Notes under the pieces: model-generated
Told to the model about the DNA's origin: nothing
The model's input: only the letters and a program-made list of their open reading frames with translations
Databases searched by the model: none
Shown here: positions 1 to 6,705 of the stretch, piece after piece
Numbering within the stretch: position 1 is the first letter of the stretch
How the letters are laid out: each line of letters begins with the position of its first letter
Translations under genes and position numbers: made by a program
Assembly: GCA_900321365.1 (NCBI GenBank)
Contig: ONVT01000207.1
Coordinates: 1-9,863, forward strand
Source: an uncultured Eubacteriales bacterium
Lineage (GTDB): Bacteria; Bacillota_A; Clostridia; Lachnospirales; Lachnospiraceae
DNA: 9,863 nt
Reading direction: 5' to 3'

Positions 1-2294
1 TCCGGACCTGTCACTATCCCAACGCTTCCATCATCTACCGCCTCGCTGATCTCTACGGGCTGTACATGATCGCGGAGACCAACATGGAGACACATGGAAG
101 CTGGGCATTTCCGGAATGCAGCAAGGATGACATCCTTCCCTGTGATCATGAGGAATACCTTCCGATGATGCTGGACCGCGTGCGCTCCCAGTATGAACGG
201 GACAAGAACCATCCGGCGATCCTGATCTGGTCCTGCGGAAATGAAAGCTTCGGGGGATCGGTGATCTGGCAGATGTCAGAGCATTTTCGCAGACTGGACC
301 AGACACGGCTTGTCCACTATGAGGGTGTCATGCACGACCGCCGGTACAATGGATCTTCCGATATGGAGTCTCAGATGTATACGAGCGCTGCCGGCGTGGA
401 GCAGTTTCTGGCGGAGCATCCTGACAAACCGTTCATCCTGTGTGAATACACTCATTCCATGGGCAATTCCAACGGCGGCATGCATCGCTATATCGAGCTG
501 AGCGAGCGCAAGCCCCGCTACCAGGGCGGATTTATCTGGGACTTTGTGGATCAGGCGGTCCGCAGGAAAAACCGTTATGGGGAAGAGTATCTGGCCTACG
601 GCGGAGACTGCGGCGAGAGACCGACGGATTATGAGTTCTCCGGCAACGGAATCATTGACGCTACGCGCCGTCCCTATGGGAAGATCCAGGAGATCAGGTA
701 CAATTACCGGACCATCAAGGCGGAGATTTCCGAAGGCAGCGTAAAGATCGTCAACAAGAATCTGTTCCTTGCGACCAGCTGGTTTGACTGCATAGTGAAG
801 GTCGAGAAAGAGGGAAGGCTTTTGTATACCGCACCTCTGCTGACTGACGTGGCGCCGCTGTCGGAGAAGACATATGAATTGCCGTTTGTCTTTTCGGAAG
901 AATGCGTGGATTCCGATGGCGTGCGTCCGGATAAGACGCAGGATGATGGGGATCTCTGCGTTTTCTGCGAGGAAGGCGAATATGTCGTGACGGTTTCCTT
1001 CCATCTCAGGGAGGATACTCTCTGGGAGAAGAAAGGCTATGAGACTGCCTTTGGCCAGCGCGTCTTCACGGTCGGCTCGCCGCTTCCTTCCGGTCTGGAG
1101 GAGCTTCCGGCGGCCTTGAGAAAAGGTGTGGATGGACTGGAGATTATCCCGGGAAAGATGAACCTTGGCGTGCGGGGAGAGCACTTTGAAATTCTGTTCT
1201 CCGGACTGAAGGGAGGACTTGTGTCCTATCGGTTCGGAGGAAAGGAACTGATTGATCAGATCCCGCGCCCGAACTTCTGGAGAGCGCCTGTCAGCAATGA
1301 TTCCGGTAACCGCATGGCATCACGCTACGGAATCTGGAAGATCGCGACAGACTATCAGGAATTCAGCGATCCGCAGAAGGGAATCTTTGACCCAACCCCT
1401 GACGCGGATGGATACTACCCGAAGATTTCCCGAACGAAGGATTATGTCGAGATCACATGGAAGAAATTCCTGCCGGTGCTGAGTGCGGGGAAGCCGTTCT
1501 CCGTTACAGGGAAAGGACCTGTTTCGGACGGAGCGGCTGCGGGTGCAGCCGTTGGAGCTGTCGTCGGGGCATTTGCAGGAGCAGTCGCCGATGTGGTCAC
1601 AAATGTAATTGCCGGAACTTCTATCGGAACTACTGCCAGAACTGCTGCCGGCAGTGATGCCGGTCCGGGGAATGCGCATATTCGGTCAGATGTCTCGCTG
1701 GGCTGCGTGACATGCCTGACAACCTACCGTGTCTTTGCGGACGGAACAGTGCGCTGCATCCTTGACTATGACCCGGTATGCACCCTGCCGCCGATGCCGG
1801 AGTTCGGCTGGATGTTCGGTATCAGCGCCGATTACAGCCATGTGACATATTACGGGAACGGACCGGAAGAAAACCACTGTGACCGCAGGGAGGGAGTGAA
1901 GCTTGGCGTATACAGCGCCGAAGCGTCCGACATGGTGGAACATTACCTGGTTCCGCAGGAAACCGGAAACCGCACCGGCGTGCGCTGGGCGAAGATCACG
2001 GACTGCAGCGGGCACGGAATCATGGTCAGCGCCGCAGGGTTCCCCGACAGCGGCGATCCGGAGGCATCCCTCCCGGGCACGATGGAGTTCTCCGCCATCC
2101 CGTACAGTCCCGCCCAGCTCGAGAATGCCTCGCATCCCTATGAGCTGCCTCCGGTACACAAAACCTTCATCCGCTGCTCCCTGAAGCAGATGGGCGTTGC
2201 GGGAGACGACAGCTGGGGCGCCAGGCCGCATCCGGAGTACCTGATCCCGAACGACAGGAGACTGGTATTCGCGGTGGACTTCAAAGGGATCTAA
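1..2294 (+). CDS. lacZ: Beta-galactosidase, glycoside hydrolase family 2 (LacZ type), 5' end missing
   Basis: It hydrolyses terminal beta-galactosides such as lactose by the retaining GH2 mechanism and is probably cytoplasmic, although the N-terminus is not visible. The reading frame is already open at base 3 with the conserved RTCHYPN-type stretch, so the gene starts left of the window. Counting from the Met at base 66 (742 residues to the stop), the acid/base Glu is E60 in CGNES and the nucleophile is E127 in ILCEYTH. GGFIWDFVDQ (154-163) closes the TIM barrel. The Ig-like linker domain follows, then the C-terminal Bgal_small_N domain with NFWRAPVSND (403-412), YYGNGPEENHCDRR (595-608) and GDDSWG (713-718), whose Trp717 matches E. 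coli Trp999. The oddity is a Gly/Ala-rich insert at about 483-540 within that last domain, containing an exact GxxxG zipper. The frame is otherwise intact. Family is secure; specificity for lactose rather than other galactosides is inferred. Confidence 0.96.
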   Translation, partial: RTCHYPNASIIYRLADLYGLYMIAETNMETHGSWAFPECSKDDILPCDHEEYLPMMLDRVRSQYERDKNHPAILIWSCGNESFGGSVIWQMSEHFRRLDQTRLVHYEGVMHDRRYNGSSDMESQMYTSAAGVEQFLAEHPDKPFILCEYTHSMGNSNGGMHRYIELSERKPRYQGGFIWDFVDQAVRRKNRYGEEYLAYGGDCGERPTDYEFSGNGIIDATRRPYGKIQEIRYNYRTIKAEISEGSVKIVNKNLFLATSWFDCIVKVEKEGRLLYTAPLLTDVAPLSEKTYELPFVFSEECVDSDGVRPDKTQDDGDLCVFCEEGEYVVTVSFHLREDTLWEKKGYETAFGQRVFTVGSPLPSGLEELPAALRKGVDGLEIIPGKMNLGVRGEHFEILFSGLKGGLVSYRFGGKELIDQIPRPNFWRAPVSNDSGNRMASRYGIWKIATDYQEFSDPQKGIFDPTPDADGYYPKISRTKDYVEITWKKFLPVLSAGKPFSVTGKGPVSDGAAAGAAVGAVVGAFAGAVADVVTNVIAGTSIGTTARTAAGSDAGPGNAHIRSDVSLGCVTCLTTYRVFADGTVRCILDYDPVCTLPPMPEFGWMFGISADYSHVTYYGNGPEENHCDRREGVKLGVYSAEASDMVEHYLVPQETGNRTGVRWAKITDCSGHGIMVSAAGFPDSGDPEASLPGTMEFSAIPYSPAQLENASHPYELPPVHKTFIRCSLKQMGVAGDDSWGARPHPEYLIPNDRRLVFAVDFKGI

Positions 2295-2304
2295 GGAAAA
2301 CGCG

Positions 2305-2337
2305 TTTCAAATCTCCGCTGTCGGCGGGGATTTGAAA
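2305..2337. terminator. Strong hairpin 3' of the beta-galactosidase gene (terminator-like, no U-tract)
   Basis: Arms 2305-2318 and 2324-2337 form a 14-bp stem with one G-U pair and a 5-base loop (TGTCG). It begins 10 bases after the lacZ stop codon. On the plus strand the stem is followed by ATATGG rather than a T-run, so it may protect the 3' end of the mRNA or cause partial termination rather than act as a full intrinsic terminator. The lipoprotein gene starts 25 bases further on. Confidence 0.5.
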
Positions 2338-2362
2338 ATATGGATTAAGTCAGGGGAAATGT

Positions 2363-2782
2363 ATGATGAAGAAAATAGTATTATTGTGTTTTGTGTCTGC
2401 AGCACTTCTGCTTACTGCCTGTGGAAAATCAGAATTTACAGTAAATGGAAACACAGAAAAGCATATGACGATCACAGCCAAAAATGCTGAAAAGGACGCT
2501 TTCTTTTCGGTCGGCTCACTTGAGGTGGATGACGGTGAGCAGATTGTGATATCTTCCGATCTTGAGAATGGTTCAATCAAAGTAGAAATAGCCGGAGGAT
2601 CCGAAACAGAAAGTATCGATGAACTTCCGGAGTTGGATGATGAGGCCGTTATTACTGCAAACCTCGTTCGCACGGACAGTGTATCCGGAACAGTTTCTCC
2701 GGGAAGCTATCAGATTATGGCCACCTGCCTTGAAAAAGCAACAGGAACCGTTGAGATCGAAGTGAAGACTGCAGAGGGATGA
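2363..2782 (+). CDS. Small putative lipoprotein of unknown function
   Basis: This is a 139-residue protein with a lipoprotein signal peptide: MMKK, a hydrophobic run (residues 5-17), and the lipobox LTAC with Cys20 as the predicted lipidation site. The mature part of about 120 residues should sit on the outer face of the membrane. It is acidic and looks beta-rich, with a low-complexity acidic segment (SIDELPELDDE) between two strand-rich halves and one further Cys near the C-terminus. I do not recognise the family. The ribosome binding site AGGGGA (2352-2357) serves the paired ATGs at 2363 and 2366; either could be used. Base composition is clearly more AT-rich than the flanking genes, which may mean different ancestry. 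Transcription could continue from lacZ through the hairpin; no convincing separate promoter is seen. It is convergent with the transporter gene. Confidence 0.8.
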   Translation: MMKKIVLLCFVSAALLLTACGKSEFTVNGNTEKHMTITAKNAEKDAFFSVGSLEVDDGEQIVISSDLENGSIKVEIAGGSETESIDELPELDDEAVITANLVRTDSVSGTVSPGSYQIMATCLEKATGTVEIEVKTAEG

Positions 2783-2789
2783 TTCTATA

Positions 2790-2827
2790 TTCCACTTATG
2801 ATGGTGACTATGTCAGGAGGAGTGGAA
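2790..2827. repeat. 7-bp inverted repeat after the lipoprotein gene
   Basis: TTCCACT (2790-2796) and AGTGGAA (2821-2827) can pair across a 24-base loop. It lies just downstream of the lipoprotein stop and is not followed by a T-run. It may be a weak 3' structure for the lipoprotein transcript or chance. Confidence 0.2.
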
Positions 2828-2838
2828 CAGTCGGCAGC

Positions 2839-2862
2839 AAAAGGGCCGGATTGCTCCGGCCC
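2839..2862 (-). terminator. Intrinsic terminator of the minus-strand transporter gene
   Basis: A perfect 8-bp GC-rich stem, GGGCCGGA (2843-2850) with TCCGGCCC (2855-2862), has a 4-base loop. Read on the minus strand it is followed by TTTT (plus-strand AAAA at 2839-2842). It begins 40 bases past the transporter stop codon. On the plus strand no T-run follows, so it should act mainly on the minus strand. Confidence 0.8.
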
Positions 2863-2902
2863 CTGAGATTCGTTTGTCGATAACAGGCAGGATCTGCCTC
2901 TG

Positions 2903-4243
2903 TTATCTCCACTGGAATTGTACCAGTCCATATATATACAGTCCAATGACAACGATGGGCACGAAATACTTGAAGATCGGTTTCATCCAGTTCCGAACCT
3001 TCATTCCCTTTCCGCCATTTGCCTCGGCTTTGAAGTTTTCCCAACCCCAGCCGAAACGGTCGCTGACGCAGAACAGAGTCATGACAAGCGCACCGATGGG
3101 CAGCAGATTCGTGCTTACGATGAAATCCCAGAAATCGAGCCATGCGCTGTCAGGAGTAAACGGATGGAAACCGCTCCACATACTGTATCCGAGCGCGGTT
3201 GTGAGCGCGAGAAGAAACAGTACGATGCCGGTCACCAGGGAACCCTTCCTTCTGTTCCAGCCGGTCAGTTCTCTGACACAGGCGAGGATATTCTCACAGA
3301 CCGCCAGTACCGTGGAAAACGCGGCAAAGGTCATGAACAGGAAGAAGATCGTACCCCAGATTCTGCCGCCTGCCATGGTGTTGAACACGCTGCCCATTGT
3401 ATTGAACAGAAGCGCCGGGCCTGCATCAACCTCAAGTCCCAGTGAGGTGCAGGCGGGGAAGATAATCAGGCCTGCCATAAGTGCGACGAAGGTATCCAGA
3501 AGGATGACATTGACCGACTCGCCCATCAGGGATCGTTCTTTCCCAATGTAGCTGCCGAAGATCGCCATCGAGCCGATACCGATTGACAGCGTGAAGAATG
3601 CCTGGTTCATGGCAGCCACAACGACATCAAAACTGATCTTGGTAAAATCCGGCAGCAGATAGAACTTCAGTCCTTCCGCCGCATTGGAAAGCGTGCAGCT
3701 GCGCACCGCGAGCACAATCATCAGGCACAGCAGAGCGGCCATCATGTATTTGATCACACGCTCCAGGCCCGACTGAATGTTGAACGACAGCAGGATAAAC
3801 GCGATAATCACGACTACAGCCAGATACCCGACATTCACGCCCGGGTTTGTTATCATTCCGACAAAATCCAGATCCGCGGTTCTGCCGATCAGGAAGCTGA
3901 CAAAGTAATATACGATCCAGCCGGTTACCACCAGGTAGAACGCCATCAGGCAGAAGTTGCCGATCAGGGCGACTACGCCGTGCCAGTGCCATTTCTGTCC
4001 GGGTTTTTCCAGCTTCTGGTACATCCTGACCGGGCTTGCCTGGGACGCACGTCCGATCGAAAACTCAACCACCATTGCCGGAAGTCCCAGCAGCAGCAGG
4101 CAGAGGATATAGACCAGCACAAATGCTCCTCCTCCGAACTGTCCCGCCATCCATGGGAACTTCCAAACATTTCCACAACCGATTGCGCAGCCCGCACTCA
4201 GGAATATAAATCCGAGCCGGCTTCCTAAATGTTCTCTTTCCAT
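2903..4243 (-). CDS. Sodium-dependent transporter, neurotransmitter:sodium symporter (NSS/SNF) family
   Basis: This is a membrane symporter that uses the Na+ gradient to import a small molecule; bacterial relatives (LeuT, MhsT, TnaT, Tyt1) take up amino acids. The protein has 446 residues and about 11 hydrophobic spans, the number described for many prokaryotic NSS proteins. The family signature GNVWKFPW (24-31), followed by GGGAFVLVY, marks TM1-TM2. FFTLSIGIGSM (216-226) matches the unwound TM6. AAFST (307-311) in TM8 aligns with the Na2-site segment of LeuT (A351, T354, S355 become A307, S310, T311). The start at 4243 is chosen because GGAGGAGA lies just upstream and the conserved sequence begins 5-10 residues later; the frame is open further upstream but that part is unlike the family. 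It is monocistronic, with its own promoter and terminator, and divergent from the HerA-like gene. The substrate cannot be read from sequence; amino acid uptake is an inference. Confidence 0.93.
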   Translation of the reverse strand: MEREHLGSRLGFIFLSAGCAIGCGNVWKFPWMAGQFGGGAFVLVYILCLLLLGLPAMVVEFSIGRASQASPVRMYQKLEKPGQKWHWHGVVALIGNFCLMAFYLVVTGWIVYYFVSFLIGRTADLDFVGMITNPGVNVGYLAVVVIIAFILLSFNIQSGLERVIKYMMAALLCLMIVLAVRSCTLSNAAEGLKFYLLPDFTKISFDVVVAAMNQAFFTLSIGIGSMAIFGSYIGKERSLMGESVNVILLDTFVALMAGLIIFPACTSLGLEVDAGPALLFNTMGSVFNTMAGGRIWGTIFFLFMTFAAFSTVLAVCENILACVRELTGWNRRKGSLVTGIVLFLLALTTALGYSMWSGFHPFTPDSAWLDFWDFIVSTNLLPIGALVMTLFCVSDRFGWGWENFKAEANGGKGMKVRNWMKPIFKYFVPIVVIGLYIYGLVQFQWR

Positions 4244-4261
4244 ACTCTCCTCCAATGACGA

Positions 4262-4280
4262 CGGTTCCGGAATGGAACCG
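4262..4280 (-). promoter_or_regulatory. Hairpin in the 5' untranslated region of the transporter gene
   Basis: CGGTTCC (4262-4268) and GGAACCG (4274-4280) form a perfect 7-bp stem with a 5-base loop. It lies between the predicted minus-strand start of transcription and the ribosome binding site (plus 4245-4253), ending about 9 bases from it. It could affect mRNA stability or ribosome access, or be a protein operator. No ligand-binding architecture is visible. Confidence 0.4.
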
Positions 4281-4298
4281 AGTGAATAATACCTGCTT

Positions 4299-4327
4299 AT
4301 CATATCACTTTTCAGAATATGTGAAAA
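4299..4327 (-). promoter_or_regulatory. Predicted sigma-A promoter of the transporter gene
   Basis: Reading the minus strand, TTTTCA (plus 4322-4327) is followed after exactly 17 bases by TATGAT (plus 4299-4304), preceded by an extended -10 TGA. Transcription would start near 4292, giving a leader of about 48 bases that contains the 4262-4280 hairpin. Confidence 0.6.
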
Positions 4328-4419
4328 CACCATTGACTTTGCAGTCTCTTTCCTGTCGATAAGTCGGAAAGTGTTTTTTGCAAGGCATCCTGGTGGCGTG
4401 ACTGTTTTTCTGACTCTTT

Positions 4420-4451
4420 TTGTGTAAAATCTTCTGCTTCTGTGATAAAAT
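4420..4451 (+). promoter_or_regulatory. Possible promoter for the HerA-like gene
   Basis: TTGTGT (4420-4425) is followed after 18 bases by GATAAA (4444-4449), overlapped by TAAAAT (4446-4451). The match to consensus is only moderate, but this is the best candidate in the AT-rich divergent region upstream of the 4509 start. The rest of that region, between the two divergent promoters, shows no coding potential in keeping with its neighbours. Confidence 0.3.
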
Positions 4452-4508
4452 AAACCCAGATTGTTGATACAAATCACTTCATCAGGAATCAGGAGGAGGG
4501 TGCAGGAT

Positions 4509-6092
4509 ATGTTAAAGGATGGGAAGATACTGATCGGAAAGAGCTCAGAGAAGGAGATGTTTCTGGATCCTGCCATGGCGAACCGTCACGGGATGATCGC
4601 AGGCGCAACCGGAACCGGTAAGACGGTAAGCCTGAAGGTGCTTGCCGAATCTTTCTCAGATGCCGGTGTCCCCGTATTTCTGGCGGACATTAAGGGAGAT
4701 CTGGGTTCGCTGGCACAGATGGGCTGTGATGAGGAGCATGTGACAGAGCGCATTCAATCCATGAACCTTGCCGCGGACGGATTCGCCTACAGCAAGTATC
4801 CGGTCAGCTTCTGGGACGTTTACGGAGAAAAAGGCATGCCGCTGCGCACTACCATCTCTGAGATGGGACCGCTCCTTCTGGCCCGTGTTCTCGGGATCAA
4901 TGAGCTTCAGACGGATATTCTCAGTGTCGTATTCAAGATCGCGGATGACCGGCAGATGCTTCTGATCGACACGAAGGATCTGAAGGCAATGCTGAATTAC
5001 GCGGACGAGAATTCGAAGGAATTCGCCCCGCAGTACGGCAATATCGCCCCTGCTTCGATCGCCGCGATCACGCGCGCGATCGTGTCGCTGGAGACCCAGG
5101 GAGCGGACCAGTTCTTCGGTGAGCCGGCGCTCAACATCCTTGACATGCTCCAGACGGACAACGGTAAGGGCGTGATCAGCCTGCTGGACTGCCGGAAACT
5201 GATCATGAATCCGGATATGTATTCTACGTTCCTTCTGTGGATGCTGTCCGAGCTGTACGAGATGCTTCCTGAGGTAGGAGACTGCGCGAAGCCGAAGATG
5301 GTATTCTTCTTTGACGAAGCCCATATGCTGTTTGACCATGCGTCGAAGGATCTGCTTTCCAGAATCGAGCAGACGGTGAAGCTGATCCGCTCAAAGGGTG
5401 TGGGCATCTTCTTTGTCACACAGAATCCGGGCGACATTCCGGACGGGATCATGAGCCAGCTGGGCAACAAGATCCAGCATGCCCTGCATGCATATTCCCC
5501 GAATGAACTGCGCCAGGTAAAGGCGGCGGCCGATACCTACCGGGCAAACCCGGCATTCAATACCGCGGAGGCGATCCAGAATCTGGCAACCGGCGAGGCG
5601 ATCATTTCCACCCTTGACGCGGACGGCGTTCCCGGAATGGTGGAGCGGTGTTTCGTACTTCCGCCTCAGTCCTATAACGGAGCTGCGGATGACGCGCTGC
5701 GTGATTCCCTGATCAAGGGCAGCCTTCTGTACGCCCGCTACGCGAATGCGGTCGACCGTGACAGTGCCTATGAATTCCTCCAGAGAATGGGCATGGAGAA
5801 GCAGGCCGCAGCTGAGAAGGCCATGCAGGAAGCGGCGGATGCGAAAGCGGCAGCCGAGGCGCAGAAGATCGCCGACAAAGAGGCTGCGGCAGCACAGAGA
5901 GAGGCGGAACGTGCGGCCCAGAAGAAGAAGACCGAGATCGGACGAGTGGCAAAGTCCGTCACCGGAACCGTGGGGAGACAGATCGGCAACACCATCGGAA
6001 AGTCTGTCGGCGGGTCTTTCGGAAAGACACTTGGCGGCAATCTTGGCGCACAGCTTGGACGGAGCCTGCTGGGCACATTCTTTAAAGTGTAA
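4509..6092 (+). CDS. HerA-like ATPase, DUF853 family (E. coli YjgR type)
   Basis: This is a 527-residue P-loop ATPase of the HerA/FtsK-like group. HerA proteins are hexameric DNA-translocating ATPases, but the DUF853/YjgR branch has no firmly assigned role. The Walker A motif GATGTGKT is at 32-39, followed by FLADIKGDL, a segment typical of this family. Walker B is VFFFDEAH with D269-E270. FFVTQNPGDIPD further on is the sensor-like segment. From about residue 427 the chain becomes an Ala/Glu/Lys-rich helix, probably a coiled coil, to about 480. It ends in a Gly-rich tail with Gly at 489, 493, 497, 501, 505, 509, 513 and 517. The ATG at 4509 is chosen because GGAGGAGGG (4492-4500) lies 8 bases upstream; an upstream in-frame ATG (4461) and GTG (4500) fit the ribosome binding site less well. 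It appears monocistronic, since rplS has its own promoter. Family confident; biological role unknown. Confidence 0.92.
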   Translation: MLKDGKILIGKSSEKEMFLDPAMANRHGMIAGATGTGKTVSLKVLAESFSDAGVPVFLADIKGDLGSLAQMGCDEEHVTERIQSMNLAADGFAYSKYPVSFWDVYGEKGMPLRTTISEMGPLLLARVLGINELQTDILSVVFKIADDRQMLLIDTKDLKAMLNYADENSKEFAPQYGNIAPASIAAITRAIVSLETQGADQFFGEPALNILDMLQTDNGKGVISLLDCRKLIMNPDMYSTFLLWMLSELYEMLPEVGDCAKPKMVFFFDEAHMLFDHASKDLLSRIEQTVKLIRSKGVGIFFVTQNPGDIPDGIMSQLGNKIQHALHAYSPNELRQVKAAADTYRANPAFNTAEAIQNLATGEAIISTLDADGVPGMVERCFVLPPQSYNGAADDALRDSLIKGSLLYARYANAVDRDSAYEFLQRMGMEKQAAAEKAMQEAADAKAAAEAQKIADKEAAAAQREAERAAQKKKTEIGRVAKSVTGTVGRQIGNTIGKSVGGSFGKTLGGNLGAQLGRSLLGTFFKV

Positions 6093-6098
6093 TGCACA

Positions 6099-6153
6099 GC
6101 TGCTGTTCACAATCCCTCCGCCGATAAATCTCTGACTGACTGTGAATAGCAGC
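6099..6153. repeat. 13-bp inverted repeat downstream of the HerA-like gene
   Basis: GCTGCTGTTCACA (6099-6111) and TGTGAATAGCAGC (6141-6153) pair over 13 positions with a single G-U, across a 29-base loop. The left arm starts 7 bases after the stop codon and the right arm ends 17 bases before the rplS -35 box. The T-rich stretch that follows (CTTTTCTC) is 9 bases away, so it is at best an atypical terminator. Confidence 0.45.
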
Positions 6154-6170
6154 AAAGCAAAACTTTTCTC

Positions 6171-6199
6171 TTGTCACAGGACATAGAATGTGATATAGT
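6171..6199 (+). promoter_or_regulatory. Strong sigma-A promoter of rplS
   Basis: TTGTCA (6171-6176), a 17-base spacer and TATAGT (6194-6199), with an extended -10 TG at 6191-6192, give a near-consensus promoter. Transcription would start near 6206, leaving a leader of about 77 bases before rplS. Confidence 0.8.
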
Positions 6200-6205
6200 C
6201 TTCGT

Positions 6206-6267
6206 CGTGTGAAAAACGAGATGGTCCTCTGCTGCAGAATCGTATGCATTAAGAACATCCGTAAAAC
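6206..6267 (+). promoter_or_regulatory. rplS 5' leader, possible L19-type leader RNA
   Basis: Firmicutes rplS genes often carry a structured L19 leader that is thought to let the protein control its own synthesis. Here the leader could fold with a closing stem GATG (6220-6223) with CATC (6256-6259), enclosing the small hairpin TCTG-CTG-CAGA (6228-6238). These are short stems seen by eye; I cannot score them against the known leader model. An assignment by gene context is reasonable but not proven. Confidence 0.3.
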
Positions 6268-6282
6268 AGGAGGAAAGGAACG

Positions 6283-6630
6283 ATGAACGAGATCATTAAA
6301 CAGATCGAAGAAGAGCAGCTGAAGGCCGAAGTCCCGCAGTTCCGTGTCGGCGATACCGTCAGGGTTCACGCCAAGATTAAGGAAGGCGAAAAGGAAAGAA
6401 TCCAGGTATTTGAGGGTGTCGTCCTGAAGAAGCAGGGTGGAAGCAGCCGCGCAACATTTACCGTCCGGAAGAATTCCAACGGAGTCGGTGTTGAGAAGAC
6501 CTGGCCGCTGCATTCCCCGTCCGTGGAGAAGGTTGTCGTCGTCAGAGCCGGTAAGGTGAGACGCGCGAAGCTGAACTATCTCAGAGGACGTGTCGGAAAG
6601 AGAGCAAAGGTCAAGGAACGCGTACGCTGA
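6283..6630 (+). CDS. rplS: 50S ribosomal protein L19
   Basis: L19 is a large-subunit protein located at the interface with the 30S subunit. The 115-residue product matches the family along its full length: the N-terminal [12 protein letters not shown] helix, [25 protein letters not shown], the conserved basic [21 protein letters not shown] stretch (about residues 60-80), and the C-terminal [23 protein letters not shown] (6268-6273) lies 9 bases before the ATG. It has its own strong promoter and a terminator-like hairpin downstream, so it can be expressed alone and very highly, with read-through into lepB. In many Firmicutes trmD lies directly upstream; here that position is held by the HerA-like gene. 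Confidence 0.99.
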   Translation: MNEIIKQIEEEQLKAEVPQFRVGDTVRVHAKIKEGEKERIQVFEGVVLKKQGGSSRATFTVRKNSNGVGVEKTWPLHSPSVEKVVVVRAGKVRRAKLNYLRGRVGKRAKVKERVR

Positions 6631-6645
6631 TAAAATGTTTATCGT

Positions 6646-6687
6646 GGGGGCTGCCGCATCGGATGGTGCGACAGCCCCTGTTCTTCT
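6646..6687 (+). terminator. Terminator or attenuator between rplS and lepB
   Basis: GGGGCTG (6647-6653) pairs with CAGCCCC (6672-6678). After one C-A mismatch, CGCA (6655-6658) pairs with TGCG (6667-6670), with an 8-base loop. The T-rich tail TGTTCTTCT (6679-6687) follows. The imperfect tail suggests partial termination, which would let abundant rplS mRNA coexist with lower lepB-rbgA expression, since no separate lepB promoter is visible. Confidence 0.7.
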
Positions 6688-6705
6688 ATAAGAAGGATTT
6701 CGGCT

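Noticed and set aside
276..1184. 302-residue open frame on the minus strand
   Set aside because: It is antisense to the well-supported GH2 catalytic and linker domains, has no recognisable motif, and reflects the GC-rich codon pattern of the opposite strand.
2798..2866. Small frame of 22 codons after the lipoprotein gene
   Set aside because: It runs through the transporter terminator hairpin, lacks a placed ribosome binding site before its first ATG and resembles nothing.
2874..3551. 225-residue plus-strand open frame
   Set aside because: It is antisense to the transporter gene, crosses that gene's 3' end and shows no family features.
4348..4379. Plus-strand hairpin CTTTCC/GGAAAG followed by six T
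   Set aside because: The stem is only 6 bp with a 12-base loop and no plus-strand gene lies upstream to be terminated; probably chance in AT-rich sequence.
4461..4508. Earlier ATG (4461) and GTG (4500) starts for the HerA-like protein
   Set aside because: GGAGGAGGG at 4492-4500 is correctly spaced for ATG 4509; it would lie inside or directly against the earlier starts.
4244..4576. 111-residue N-terminal extension of the transporter frame
   Set aside because: It runs through the promoter and into the divergent HerA-like gene, is unlike NSS proteins, and a clear ribosome binding site supports the start at 4243.
6172..6195. TGTCACA/TGTGATA dyad resembling a CRP-type site
   Set aside because: The half-sites are in the reverse order from a CRP site and overlap the -35 and -10 boxes, which explains much of the similarity.
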